A stretch of DNA of 64,000 nt from Tsuneonella sp. CC-YZS046 (GTDB lineage: Bacteria; Pseudomonadota; Alphaproteobacteria; Sphingomonadales; Sphingomonadaceae): NCBI RefSeq assembly GCF_035581365.1, contig NZ_CP141590.1, forward strand, positions 186,001 to 250,000, read 5' to 3'. Each line of letters begins with the position of its first letter. Within the stretch, counting starts at the first letter, position 1. This document shows, one piece after another, positions 54,256 through 62,468 of this stretch. The notes under the pieces were generated by a model. The model did not search any database. It was not told the origin of the DNA and worked only from the letters and a program-made list of their open reading frames with translations. Both the position numbers and the translations under genes were made by a program.

Positions 54256-54993
54256 TCAGATGCGCATCAGGTTCGCACCGCCTTCATCGATTTCTCGGGC
54301 GGTGGAGATGAGCTTGGTGCGCATGTCGAAGAGGCGCTGGGCCTCGACCATTTCGACCAGAATCTGGGTTGCATTGACGTTGGACTGTTCAAGCGCGCCG
54401 GATTGAACCTGCGCGGCTTCATCGACGGGAAGGACGCCGCCGCCCCGGACGCGGAACAATCCGTCTGTGCCTTTGGCGACCGGGCTGCCTTGCGGGCTGA
54501 CCAGCTTGAGCTTGTCGACCGCTTGCGGCGGCAATTCCGGATTTTCGCGTTCCCTGACGAGCACGCTGCCATCCGGCCCGATGGAAACATCGGTATCCAG
54601 CGGAACCGTGATGGGTCCCCCCGAACCCATCACAGGGCGGCCATCGCCATTGACGAGCGCGCCGCTTGCGGAAATCGAAAAGTCGCCCCGGCGGGTATAG
54701 GCCTCCGTGCCGTCCATTGCCTGGACGGTGAGCAGCGCCTCGCCATTGATCGCGACATCCAGCGGATTGCCGGTTTCGATGATGGCGCCGGCTGACATAT
54801 CCGCGCCGAGCACCCCGGTCGTGACCATGGCCCGCGCTTCCAGCGCCTGGCCCTTGATCGTTACCGGGGCGGACTCGAAAGTTTCCGCGCGAAAACCGAT
54901 GGTTTGCGCATTCGCCAGATTGCTGGCGATGGCGCGCTGGCGGATCATCGAATCCGCCATGCCGGAAACCGCGGTATAGATCAGCCGGTCCAT
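54256..54993 (-). CDS. flgF: Flagellar proximal rod protein FlgF
   Basis: 245 aa. RLIYTAVSGMADSMIRQRAI, then ASNLANAQTIGFRAETFESA; AMDGTEAYTRRGDFSISASG; C-terminus NVNATQILVEMVEAQRLFDM. It lies between flgE and flgG in the usual order. Confidence 0.95.
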   Translation of the reverse strand: MDRLIYTAVSGMADSMIRQRAIASNLANAQTIGFRAETFESAPVTIKGQALEARAMVTTGVLGADMSAGAIIETGNPLDVAINGEALLTVQAMDGTEAYTRRGDFSISASGALVNGDGRPVMGSGGPITVPLDTDVSIGPDGSVLVRERENPELPPQAVDKLKLVSPQGSPVAKGTDGLFRVRGGGVLPVDEAAQVQSGALEQSNVNATQILVEMVEAQRLFDMRTKLISTAREIDEGGANLMRI

Positions 54994-54998
54994 GACGA

Positions 54999-55811
54999 TC
55001 AGGTCCGCAGGTTGATTACGGTCTGCGCGATCTGGGTCGCGGTGTCGATCGCCTTGGCATTGGCCTGGAAGTTCCGCTGGGCGGTTATCAGGCCCACCAG
55101 CTCTTCCGCGATGTCGACATTGGAACGCTCAATCGCGCCGGACAGAAGGCTGCCATAGCTGCCTTCGCTGGGATTGCCGTATTGGGCCGCGCCGGAAATG
55201 CCGGTGACTTGCCAGTTCGACGAGCCCACCTGCTTCAGGCCGGTCGGCGTGGGAAAAGTCGCGAGCGCGATCTTGGCGACGGTGGTGGTGGAACCGTCGG
55301 CGTAGGAAGCCACGATGTTGCCGTCGCCGGCAATCGTCACGCCCGCGAATTCAGCGCCCGCGCCGTTGACGGCAGGGATCTGGATATCGGCCGGAGTGGT
55401 CGATGTGGGCGTGCCGGTGGAATCGACCGGGAAGCCCTGGAGGCGGTTGGTGCCGCCATCCGTGACGTAGCCTGCCGGATCGACGGTGAAGCCGCCGTTG
55501 CGGGTGTAGTAGGTCTGGCCCGTCAGCGAGGATTGCGTGGTGAAGAACCCGTCGCCATTGATCGCGACATCCAGCGCCGAGCCGGTCTGCTCGATCGGCC
55601 CGAGTGCGAAATTCTGGGTGATGCTTTCGACACTGGAACCGACACCGACCGCCATGCGCGGGTCCGAGGTATTGGAACTTGCGATGACGTCCGCAAAGGC
55701 GACCGTGCTTTTCTTGAAGCCGTTGGTCTCGGAGTTGGCGATATTATGCGCGATCACGCCGAGTTCGGTCTGGGAATTCTTCAGGCCGGTGAGGGAGGTG
55801 TAGAAGGACAT
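54999..55811 (-). CDS. flgE: Flagellar hook protein FlgE, short form
   Basis: 270 aa: SFYTSLTGLKNSQTELGVIA, then HNIANSETNGFKKSTVAFAD at the N-terminus and ERSNVDIAEELVGLITAQRN, then FQANAKAIDTATQIAQTVI at the C-terminus. Hook proteins are usually around 400 residues or more; this one lacks most of the surface-exposed middle domains and is close in size to a rod protein. It follows flgD, which supports the hook assignment. Confidence 0.9.
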   Translation of the reverse strand: MSFYTSLTGLKNSQTELGVIAHNIANSETNGFKKSTVAFADVIASSNTSDPRMAVGVGSSVESITQNFALGPIEQTGSALDVAINGDGFFTTQSSLTGQTYYTRNGGFTVDPAGYVTDGGTNRLQGFPVDSTGTPTSTTPADIQIPAVNGAGAEFAGVTIAGDGNIVASYADGSTTTVAKIALATFPTPTGLKQVGSSNWQVTGISGAAQYGNPSEGSYGSLLSGAIERSNVDIAEELVGLITAQRNFQANAKAIDTATQIAQTVINLRT

Positions 55812-55838
55812 GAGAGCTTCTCCTTTGAATTCGTGGGC

Positions 55839-56141
55839 TTATGCTTGAGTGTCGGTTGACGCTGTTTCCGTGCCCGTGCTTGATTGCTGTGCGATCAGCG
55901 CATCCAGCTTCGAAGCGATGGCAGACAGTGTGGTGCTCATTTCCGAAATGCCGCCGAGCTGGGAGAACTGCGCCATCTGCGCGAGCATCTCCTTGTTATC
56001 GACCGGATCGGATGGGTCCTGCATCTGGAGCTGCGTGGTCAGCAGCTTCAGGAAGTCGGCCTGACCAAGCGCGGCAAAACCGGACTTCGACGAAGAAGTC
56101 GACGTTGAAGCCGACGTATTGATGACTGAAGTGACGCTCAT
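55839..56141 (-). CDS. flgD: Hook-cap scaffolding protein FlgD, minimal form
   Basis: Only 100 aa. It contains the conserved FlgD core ([20 protein letters not shown], then [19 protein letters not shown]) but stops where most FlgD proteins continue with ~120 residues of Tudor/fibronectin-like domains. A Ser/Thr-rich N-terminus and Thr-rich C-terminus flank the core. The ATG overlaps the flgC stop. The short form pairs with the short FlgE. Confidence 0.9.
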   Translation of the reverse strand: MSVTSVINTSASTSTSSSKSGFAALGQADFLKLLTTQLQMQDPSDPVDNKEMLAQMAQFSQLGGISEMSTTLSAIASKLDALIAQQSSTGTETASTDTQA

Positions 56142-56542
56142 TTGATCCTCATCGTTTCAAGCATGAGTTGCTTGGCGGTTTGCAGGGCCTCGACCATGTT
56201 CCGATATTGCCGGGAGCTTTCGAGCATCTCGACCATCTCGGCATTCTGATCGACCGGCAATTCGAAGATGTTGCCTTCGGCATCCGCCATCGGATTGGTG
56301 GGATCGTGCCGCTTCACCGGAGCGGTATCGGTACGATAGACACCGGCCACCCGAACCGTCGAAAGGCCGGTGGCCTGGTCGAGCTGTTCGGCGAATACGG
56401 CCCGCATCGGCCGATAGGCCTTGTCTTCGCTCGCTGCGATGCTGCCGGCATTGGCGAGATTGGACGCGGCTGAATTCATGCGCACGAGCTGGGCCGACAT
56501 GGAACGCTGCGCGACGGTGAAGAGGTTCATCGGCGAAGCCAT
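56138..56542 (-). CDS. flgC: Flagellar proximal rod protein FlgC
   Basis: 134 aa. [20 protein letters not shown], then [20 protein letters not shown] with [10 protein letters not shown], ending [20 protein letters not shown]. The ATG at 56542 lies two bases after the flgB stop, with GGGAGA just before that stop; a TTG two codons earlier is less likely. Confidence 0.95.
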   Translation of the reverse strand: MASPMNLFTVAQRSMSAQLVRMNSAASNLANAGSIAASEDKAYRPMRAVFAEQLDQATGLSTVRVAGVYRTDTAPVKRHDPTNPMADAEGNIFELPVDQNAEMVEMLESSRQYRNMVEALQTAKQLMLETMRIK

Positions 56543-56544
56543 GG

Positions 56545-56892
56545 TCAATCTCCCTTCATGGCGCGGCTCAGGGTTTCGACCCGGGAGCGAATGAACGAAA
56601 GCGTGGCGGAATAGCCAACCGCGTTCTCGGCAAAGGCGGTCTGCTCCGTCGCCATTTCGACGGTGTTGCCGTCGAGGCTGGGCATCACCGGCACACGATA
56701 GAGCGTGGCGGCGTTCGCTGCCTGATCGCTGTCACTGCCGGCCATCCGGGCTTTCAGTGCACTGGCGAAATCGATGTCGCGCGCCTTGTATCCCGGCGTT
56801 CCCGCGTTTGCGATGTTGGAAGCGATGAGGCCCATGCGCTGCGAACGCAGTTCCAGCGCAGCCCCATGAATTCCAAAGATCGTGTCGCCCAT
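56545..56892 (-). CDS. flgB: Flagellar proximal rod protein FlgB
   Basis: 115 aa from ATG 56892, with GGAG eight bases upstream. Blocks: FGIHGAALELRSQRMGLIAS, NIANAGTPGYKARDIDFASA and GNTVEMATEQTAFAENAVGY. It is the first gene of the flgBCDEFGHIJKL-motAB operon. The open frame continues upstream to 57240 but would overrun the sigma-54 promoter at 56924-56939. Confidence 0.95.
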   Translation of the reverse strand: MGDTIFGIHGAALELRSQRMGLIASNIANAGTPGYKARDIDFASALKARMAGSDSDQAANAATLYRVPVMPSLDGNTVEMATEQTAFAENAVGYSATLSFIRSRVETLSRAMKGD

Positions 56893-56923
56893 CGGTGATA
56901 CTCCAATTACACGCCTGTTATAA

Positions 56924-56939
56924 AGCAAGGCATGTGCCA
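56924..56939 (-). promoter_or_regulatory. Sigma-54 promoter of the flgB operon
   Basis: Read on the minus strand: TGGCAC-ATGCC-TTGCT, a perfect -24/-12 consensus. Transcription would start near 56914, 22 bases before the flgB ATG. It probably drives the whole flgB-motB operon. Confidence 0.9.
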
Positions 56940-57068
56940 ATCGGGATAAACTGCGTGGATTCAAATGATTGTTGGTTTTCACGGCAATGGAGCGGCAGCC
57001 TTGAAGGGGGTGGCCAGGCGGTTGCCGCGGCAAGTTCTTGCCGGTTGCGGCAAATATCGGCCCCGCGC

Positions 57069-57094
57069 TGAAAATCCGGTTTTGCCGCCGTTCT
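57069..57094 (+). promoter_or_regulatory. Sigma-28 (FliA)-type promoter of the MotA-like gene
   Basis: TGAAAATC-N10-GCCGTTCT, closely matched by the flgM promoter and similar to the enterobacterial FliA consensus TAAAGTTT-N11-GCCGATAA. It ends 22 bases before the ATG at 57117. A weaker sigma-54-like sequence, TGGCCA-N5-TTGCC, lies at 57011-57026 and might give dual control. Confidence 0.7.
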
Positions 57095-57116
57095 TCCGTG
57101 AAGAAAGGTATTCGCG

Positions 57117-57773
57117 ATGGATTTCTGGATTTTGGTCGATGGGCCATCCGCAGCAATCGTTCTGGGGGGCACAACCCTCGGCACGGTGCTGCGTTGCGGT
57201 TTGCGCAATTCGTTTGCCGCACTCGGCACGCTGCTGACAATTCCGGCGGCGCGGTTCAATGCATCCGGCACACGGGCGGAGCTGGCGGTCCAGATCCAGG
57301 ATATTCGCAAGGATGGGCTGCTGCGCGCGGAGCCTCATCACTTCGGCGATCGGGAGTTCGATGAAGTGGCGGATGCGCTGATCGAACGCCGTTCCCTCAG
57401 CGCATTGCTCGAAAAGCACCGGGCCCATCGCAAGCGCCGGCTCACGCGCAGCGAGGCTGCGGTGTCCACGCTCAACCAGGCCGCGGAGCTCGGCCCGGTC
57501 TTTGGTCTCGTCGGGACTCTTATTTCACTGAGCCAGCTGTCGACGGCGAGCGGTGGAGAGAATGCTCTTTCAACCGCTATCCCGATGGCGATCGTGACCA
57601 CCTTGTATGGCCTGCTCCTCGCGAATCTCGTCTTTGCTCCATTGGCGCGGCTGATCGAGCGGCGTGCCATGAATGAGGAATCCGAGCGGCAGGAGCTGGT
57701 CGACTGGCTGGCCGACGAACTGCGCACGTCCCTGGACAAGCGGGATACGGCCATCGGGCGGGTGGCGGCATGA
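57117..57773 (+). CDS. MotA/TolQ/ExbB-family proton-channel protein
   Basis: 218 aa. A short N-terminal hydrophobic segment (SAAIVLGGTTLGTVL) is followed by a cytoplasmic region, then a channel-forming pair of segments: AAELGPVFGLVGTLISLSQL and AIPMAIVTTLYGLLLANLVF. These match the conserved region of MotA and ExbB. It is not the main MotA, which is encoded at 48.2 kb, and it is shorter. AAAGG precedes the ATG. It overlaps a MotB/ExbD-like gene and lies within the flagellar cluster behind a FliA-type promoter, so a second stator-like complex is likely. Confidence 0.88.
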   Translation: MDFWILVDGPSAAIVLGGTTLGTVLRCGLRNSFAALGTLLTIPAARFNASGTRAELAVQIQDIRKDGLLRAEPHHFGDREFDEVADALIERRSLSALLEKHRAHRKRRLTRSEAAVSTLNQAAELGPVFGLVGTLISLSQLSTASGGENALSTAIPMAIVTTLYGLLLANLVFAPLARLIERRAMNEESERQELVDWLADELRTSLDKRDTAIGRVAA

Positions 57774-58231
57774 TCGCGCTTAGCGGCAATGGCTGGCTTA
57801 CGACCCTTGCGGACCTGTCGCTGATCCTCTTCATGGTGACGGCCAACGCGCTTGCCCAGACGGAGCCAGCGAACCCGGCCGGCTTGCATCATTCTGCCGA
57901 AGCGCCGCTCATGGCGGAGCCGGTCGCGATCTTCCGGCCGGATGGCGATCCGGATGCCCTGAAGCATTGGCTCGCGAGCCAGGCCACGGATTCGCGCCAG
58001 CGCCTGACCATCCGCGCCATCTATCTCGCTGGAGGGGAAACAGCCGCCGTGGACCGTGCCATCCGGCTTGCCCGGGAAGCGCGCGACAGCGGCCGCGAGC
58101 CGCGGATCGTGCTGGAAAGCGGAAACGCCGGCGATATTTCCGTATCGCTCGCCTATGATTCCGATCCTGCGGATATGGCACGGCAATTGCATTCGGCAGA
58201 TCGAACCAACAGGCCAGAGGAACAGCCATGA
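57770..58231 (+). CDS. MotB/ExbD-like partner of the MotA-family protein, no peptidoglycan-binding domain
   Basis: 153 aa. The only membrane segment, WLTTLADLSLILFMVTANAL, carries an aspartate (Asp15) at the place of the proton-binding residue of ExbD, TolR and MotB. The remaining ~115 residues are periplasmic and charged (LTIRAIYLAGGETAAVDRAI). They lack the NxxLSxxRA signature of an OmpA-type peptidoglycan-binding domain. It overlaps both neighbours by ATGA. The role is unknown; energy transduction to a flagellar component is inference. Confidence 0.8.
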   Translation: MIALSGNGWLTTLADLSLILFMVTANALAQTEPANPAGLHHSAEAPLMAEPVAIFRPDGDPDALKHWLASQATDSRQRLTIRAIYLAGGETAAVDRAIRLAREARDSGREPRIVLESGNAGDISVSLAYDSDPADMARQLHSADRTNRPEEQP

Positions 58232-58721
58232 TCCGCCGTTCTACCTATTCGATCCTTGCCCTTGCCGTTTGCGCAACCCCGGCAATGGCGCAACCTTTTG
58301 CCGATCTTTCCGCGATCGACCGCGAAGTGGCGAATTTCATCGGGGTCAATCCCAATGCGCCGGGCGGAGCCTTCGCGCCCGTGGACCGGCGGCTGAAACT
58401 GACGGCCTGCAATCGTCCCTTGAACCTGGCGTGGCAGGGCGGACGGCGGCAAACCGTGCTGGTGCAATGCCCGGTCCCGGGCGGCTGGAAGCTGTATGTG
58501 CCTGTCTATGGCGCGGGAGCGGGCCAGATTTCCCAGCCGGTCGTTTCCCGGGGGACTCCGTCAACGTAACCCTTTCCGGCCCCGGTTTCAGTGTCTCGCA
58601 ATCCGCCGAAGCGCTGGAAGCCGGCGCCGTGGGGGAGTGGGTGCGAGTCCGCATCGGCAAGGACACGGAATTGCGCGCGCAGGTCTTGCGGCCGGGTGCT
58701 GTCGGCATGAATTTGCCGTGA
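58228..58721 (+). pseudogene. flgA: flgA (P-ring chaperone) interrupted by a one-base frameshift
   Basis: Frame 1 (58228-58569) encodes a signal peptide (YSILALAVCATPAMAQ), then RRLKLTACNRPLNLAWQ and a truncated SAF-like start, ending QPVVSRGTPST-stop. The next frame continues GDSVNVTLSGPGFSVSQSAE and VLRPGAVGMNLP-stop, the normal FlgA C-terminus. The switch falls in a run of five G (58550-58554); six G would restore QPVVSRGDSVNV and give an intact 164-residue FlgA. It is either a real inactivating or slipping tract or a sequence error. FlgA guides P-ring assembly by FlgI. The start overlaps the preceding stop, so it is in the same operon. Confidence 0.88.
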
Positions 58722-58746
58722 GGCGGCAAATTTTCGCCTGACCCCT

Positions 58747-58772
58747 TAAAACTCCCATTTGGCTGCCGTTCT
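58747..58772 (+). promoter_or_regulatory. Sigma-28 (FliA)-type promoter of flgM
   Basis: TAAAACTC-N10-GCCGTTCT. The -10 block GCCGTTCT is identical to that before the MotA-like gene, and the -35 block differs from it at two bases. It ends 30 bases before the flgM ATG. FliA control of flgM is known in other bacteria. Confidence 0.75.
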
Positions 58773-58802
58773 TGAATGCAAGGATATGACGGAGCGGCAA
58801 CA

Positions 58803-59078
58803 ATGCGGCCAATCGAAATTCAGCCAGTGCGTCTGACGCGTACGACTGAGAAGGTCGTCGCGACAGATCCAGTGAAGGTTTCGCCCAAGGTGGCGAGTGG
58901 CGAAAAGAACGTCGAGGTAAGCGTGAACGAGCTTCTGCAGGCGGGTAGCCCGCCGGTGGATGCGGAGCGGGTCGAACAGATCCGCACTGCCATCAAGGAA
59001 GGCTCTTACCCCCTCGTGCCGGCAAGGATCGCGGATGCGATGATAGCTGCCAGCATATTGCTGAGGACAGGCGAATGA
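58803..59078 (+). CDS. flgM: Anti-sigma-28 factor FlgM
   Basis: 91 aa. The C-terminal half has the FlgM pattern SPPVDAERVEQIRTAIKEGS, then YPLVPARIADAMIAASILL, which binds FliA; the N-terminal half is low-complexity and probably unfolded. The ATG at 58803 follows GGAGCGG; an ATG at 58776 falls at the predicted transcript start and is rejected. It is held inside the cell until the hook is complete, then exported. Confidence 0.92.
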   Translation: MRPIEIQPVRLTRTTEKVVATDPVKVSPKVASGEKNVEVSVNELLQAGSPPVDAERVEQIRTAIKEGSYPLVPARIADAMIAASILLRTGE

Positions 59079-59404
59079 CGGGCGATACCGAAATCAAGGC
59101 CATTCTGCGGCAGATGCTTGCCGTGATGGAAACCGAACGGCAAGCGCTTGCCGGGCTGGATATCGACGCGATCATGGGCTGCGCCACGGAAAAAGGCGCG
59201 CTGTGCAACCGCCTGGGCAGCGCATCCAACGACAATCTCGATGAAGAATGCCTCAGCCTGCTTGAGGCCACCAAGCGGTTGAATGAGGTAAATCGGCAGG
59301 TTCGCAACCTTCTTGCCGCGAATGTGGCCTCGCGGCTCGATGCCCTGACGGGCGGGCCGGCGCTCTACAATACCCAGGCTGTCCGGGCCGGATACGCCCG
59401 CTGA
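59075..59404 (+). CDS. flgN: FlgN-family export chaperone
   Basis: 109 aa, all helical: ILRQMLAVMETERQALAGLD, EKGALCNRLGSAS and LLEATKRLNEVNRQVRNLLA, ending TYNTQ-like ALYNTQAVRAGYAR. This is the pattern of FlgN, the chaperone for FlgK and FlgL. It overlaps flgM by ATGA. Sequence is weakly conserved in this family, so the call rests on context as well. Confidence 0.85.
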   Translation: MTGDTEIKAILRQMLAVMETERQALAGLDIDAIMGCATEKGALCNRLGSASNDNLDEECLSLLEATKRLNEVNRQVRNLLAANVASRLDALTGGPALYNTQAVRAGYAR

Positions 59405-59433
59405 CACTCTCGCAACCCTAACATCCCGCAATT

Positions 59434-59449
59434 TGGCACGGGCCTTGCT
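59434..59449 (+). promoter_or_regulatory. Sigma-54 promoter of the transglycosylase-flhA-fliA operon
   Basis: TGGCAC-GGGCC-TTGCT, a perfect consensus. The transcript would start near 59460, 25 bases before the TTG start codon at 59485. This places fliA itself under sigma-54 control. Confidence 0.9.
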
Positions 59450-59484
59450 TGGATGCTTCCGGTTTAGATTGACCGGAGGCAGAT

Positions 59485-60363
59485 TTGAGCGAGGTCAAGG
59501 CAGTTGGCGCCCCCGATGTCCGCATGGCGATTGCCCGTGCGGCGCAGGCGACTGGCGTCGATTTCGATTATCTGCTGGCGCAGGCCAGGCTGGAATCGCG
59601 CCTCGATCCGGAGGCGCGCGCCAGCATGTCCAGCGCCGCGGGCCTTTATCAGTTCATCGGCAGCACCTGGCTCGAAACTCTTGATCGCCACGGCGCGACG
59701 CATGGTTTCGGATGGGCCAATGCGGCCATCGGCAACAACGGGCGCGGGGCGACGATAAGCGATCCCGCGCTGCGCTCGCAGGTCATGTCGCTGCGGTTCG
59801 ATCCCGATGCGGCGTCGCTGATGGCGGCGGAGCTTGCCAAGGATAACCAGGCGGCCCTGCGCGGCACGCTGGGCAGGGAACCGGATTATGCGGAACTCTA
59901 TCTTGCCCATTTCCTCGGGCGGGATGGCGCATCCCGCTTCCTGGGCGAACTCCAGAATAATCCGGGTCAGTCCGCCGCGGCCCTGTTCCCGAAACCGGCC
60001 GGAGCGAACCGCCCGGTTTTCTTCGAGAGAGACGGTTCGCCCCGATCGCTCCAGCAAGTGATGGATTTCCTGCGCCAGCGTCTCGACAAGGCGATGGGCC
60101 AGGAAGGCGACCTTCCCTTCAGCGCGATGGCGATGTCGTCCGTGTCCGCGGTTACGGAAGGGGCACAGGCGCAACCCGTATTCACGGGTGGTCCGCTCGC
60201 GCGCGAATTTCAGGCAGCTGTCGTCAGCCATCCGGCGGGCAGCCGAGTTTCCATGGCCGAAACACTGCGCCAGACCTTCGCGGGTCACGGTGACGGCCAG
60301 TCATCCGCGCTGCCCGGGAGCGTCCGGGCCGCTTACGGCAAATTGAAGGCCTACGGACTGTGA
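59485..60363 (+). CDS. Lytic transglycosylase, probable flagellar (SltF-like)
   Basis: 292 aa with a TTG start supported by GGAGG five bases upstream and by the sigma-54 promoter. The SLT catalytic core lies at residues ~20-75: FDYLLAQARLESRLDPEARA with the catalytic Glu in LESRLD, then SSAAGLYQFIGSTWLETL. The C-terminal ~120 residues are unassigned. No signal peptide is present, so it may leave through the flagellar export apparatus rather than Sec. It probably cuts peptidoglycan for the rod, replacing the muramidase domain missing from FlgJ. Confidence 0.9.
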   Translation: MSEVKAVGAPDVRMAIARAAQATGVDFDYLLAQARLESRLDPEARASMSSAAGLYQFIGSTWLETLDRHGATHGFGWANAAIGNNGRGATISDPALRSQVMSLRFDPDAASLMAAELAKDNQAALRGTLGREPDYAELYLAHFLGRDGASRFLGELQNNPGQSAAALFPKPAGANRPVFFERDGSPRSLQQVMDFLRQRLDKAMGQEGDLPFSAMAMSSVSAVTEGAQAQPVFTGGPLAREFQAAVVSHPAGSRVSMAETLRQTFAGHGDGQSSALPGSVRAAYGKLKAYGL

Positions 60364-62468
60364 AATTGGCTTCCTTCATCAAGCCGGCAACGCTCGCGCT
60401 GCCGATCGGCATCCTCACGATCATACTTCTGATGATCATGCCGATCCCGGCCTTGCTGCTCGATGTATTCTTCGTGCTGAACATCGCCTTGTCGGTGGCG
60501 GTGCTGATGGCCGCGATGAATGCGGAAAAGCCGCTGGATTTTTCTTCGTTTCCTTCGGTGCTGCTGTTCGCCACCCTGCTGAGGCTGGCGCTCAATGTCG
60601 CGTCCACTCGTGTCGTCCTGGTCAATGGCCATGAAGGCGGAGCGGCGGCGGGCCATGTGATCGAGGCATTCGGCGCGTTCCTGGTGGGCGGCAATTTCGC
60701 GGTCGGCCTATTCGTGTTCCTTATCCTGATGGTCATCAACCTCATGGTCGTGACCAAGGGTGCGGGGCGCGTTTCCGAAGTGTCCGCGCGGTTCACTCTC
60801 GACGCCTTGCCCGGCAAGCAGATGGCGATCGACGCCGATCTCGCGGCGGGGCTGATGACCGCGGAAGAAGCCAAGGCGCGCCGCCGCGAAGTGGCGACCG
60901 AGGCCGATTTCTACGGCTCGATGGATGGCGCGAGCAAGTTCGTGAAGGGCGACGCGATCGCCGCGCTGCTGATTCTCGCGCTCAATGTCATTGCCGGCTT
61001 CTGTCTGGGCATGATCAGCCATGGCCTTACCGCCCAGACCGCGGCGGAACGCTATATCACTTTGGCTGTCGGCGATGCGCTGGTCGCCCAGGTGCCGGCC
61101 TTGCTGCTCTCCATCGCGGCGGCCGTGATCGTCACCCGCGTCTCGGACAGCCGCGATCTGTCGGGCCAGATCGGCGGGCAGTTCGCCGATCCGCGGACCT
61201 GGCTGCCGGTCGCCTGCATTCTGGGCGTGATCGGGCTGATCCCGGCGATGCCGCAGACCATCTTTCTTCCCGCCGCAGCCGGCGCGGGCTGGATCTGGTG
61301 GCGGCTGCACAAACGGGCGGCCCGGCCGGTGGTCTTCGTCGAGCCGGAGCCTGCTCCCGATCCTGCCCGGATCAGCCTGGAGGAAGTCAGCGACCATACG
61401 CTTGTCACCATCGAGGTCGGTTACGGGCTGGTGCCGCTGATCGACGATCGGCAAGGCTCGCCGCTGGTCGCCCGGATCACCGGCGTGCGCAAGCAGCTCT
61501 GTCAGGATCTCGGATTCATCGTTCCGCAGTTCCGCATTCGCGACGCGATCGATCTGGCGCCCAATGATTACCGGGTGCTGCTGGGCGGGGTGCCGCTGGG
61601 TGGAACCAGCATAAGGCCCGACAAGGTTCTGGCCATAGATGCGGGCGACGTCCTGCCCGGCAACGGATTGGCCGGAGAGGAAACCCGCGATCCCAGCTTC
61701 GGTTGCCCCGCGCTCTGGATCGAACGGGCGCAAAAGGATCATGCGACGGCCCTCGGCTATCTCACGGTCGATGCCGGAACGGTTATCGCGACCCATCTCA
61801 ACCAGCTGCTGGCCCAGCATCCGGAAGCCCTGCTCGGGCCGGACGAGGTGCGCGACCTGCTGGATGGAGTGAAGGACCGTGCGGGGCAGCTGGTCGAGAC
61901 GATCTTCCCGCAGCCGCTGTCGCTTGCCGCCATAACCCGCTTGCTGAGGGCGCTGCTGAAGGACGGGATATCCCTGTCCCATCCGCTGCCGATCCTTTCC
62001 AGCCTGAGCAATGCGGTGCAATACACGCTTGAGCATGACCGCCTGGTCGATCTGGTCCGCGCCGATCTCGGGCCGATGATCGTCGGGAAGGTTTGCGGCC
62101 CGGCCCAGCGCCTGCCTGTCATCACCTTGGACGCGCGGCTCGAGGAAATGATCCTCCAGGGCTTGCGCGATCCCGCCACCGGCGAACCCGTGATCGAACC
62201 GGAACTTTCCCGGAGCATCGGCAACCGCGTTGCGGACCTGGTGGCTGCGACGCCGCCCGGCACCTGCCCGCCTGCGCTGGTCGTCCAGCCCAACGCAAGA
62301 CGGGCCTTGTCCGCGCTGCTGCGCCTGAGGGCGCCGAACTGCCTGGTGCTTTCGATCGCGGAACTGCCCCCGGCGCAACCCATCGAAGTCATCTCCGTGG
62401 TCGGCGGCGAGGCTGAAAACGAACCGCTTCGGCATGATTCAGCAACGATTGAGAGCATTGCTGCATGA
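60360..62468 (+). CDS. flhA: Flagellar export gate protein FlhA
   Basis: 702 aa. N-terminal membrane domain with about eight segments (PATLALPIGILTIILLMIMP onward). The FHIPEP signature region reads ARFTLDALPGKQMAIDADLA, with AGLMTAEEAKARRREVATEA following. The cytoplasmic C-terminal half spans ~330-702. The GTG start overlaps the previous stop codon, and the stop overlaps the fliA start. Confidence 0.97.
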   Translation: MKLASFIKPATLALPIGILTIILLMIMPIPALLLDVFFVLNIALSVAVLMAAMNAEKPLDFSSFPSVLLFATLLRLALNVASTRVVLVNGHEGGAAAGHVIEAFGAFLVGGNFAVGLFVFLILMVINLMVVTKGAGRVSEVSARFTLDALPGKQMAIDADLAAGLMTAEEAKARRREVATEADFYGSMDGASKFVKGDAIAALLILALNVIAGFCLGMISHGLTAQTAAERYITLAVGDALVAQVPALLLSIAAAVIVTRVSDSRDLSGQIGGQFADPRTWLPVACILGVIGLIPAMPQTIFLPAAAGAGWIWWRLHKRAARPVVFVEPEPAPDPARISLEEVSDHTLVTIEVGYGLVPLIDDRQGSPLVARITGVRKQLCQDLGFIVPQFRIRDAIDLAPNDYRVLLGGVPLGGTSIRPDKVLAIDAGDVLPGNGLAGEETRDPSFGCPALWIERAQKDHATALGYLTVDAGTVIATHLNQLLAQHPEALLGPDEVRDLLDGVKDRAGQLVETIFPQPLSLAAITRLLRALLKDGISLSHPLPILSSLSNAVQYTLEHDRLVDLVRADLGPMIVGKVCGPAQRLPVITLDARLEEMILQGLRDPATGEPVIEPELSRSIGNRVADLVAATPPGTCPPALVVQPNARRALSALLRLRAPNCLVLSIAELPPAQPIEVISVVGGEAENEPLRHDSATIESIAA

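Noticed and set aside
58741-58775. A sigma-54 promoter before flgM (TGGCTG...CTTGA)
   Set aside because: The spacing is off by one base and the -12 GC is missing; the sigma-28-type reading of the same region is better.
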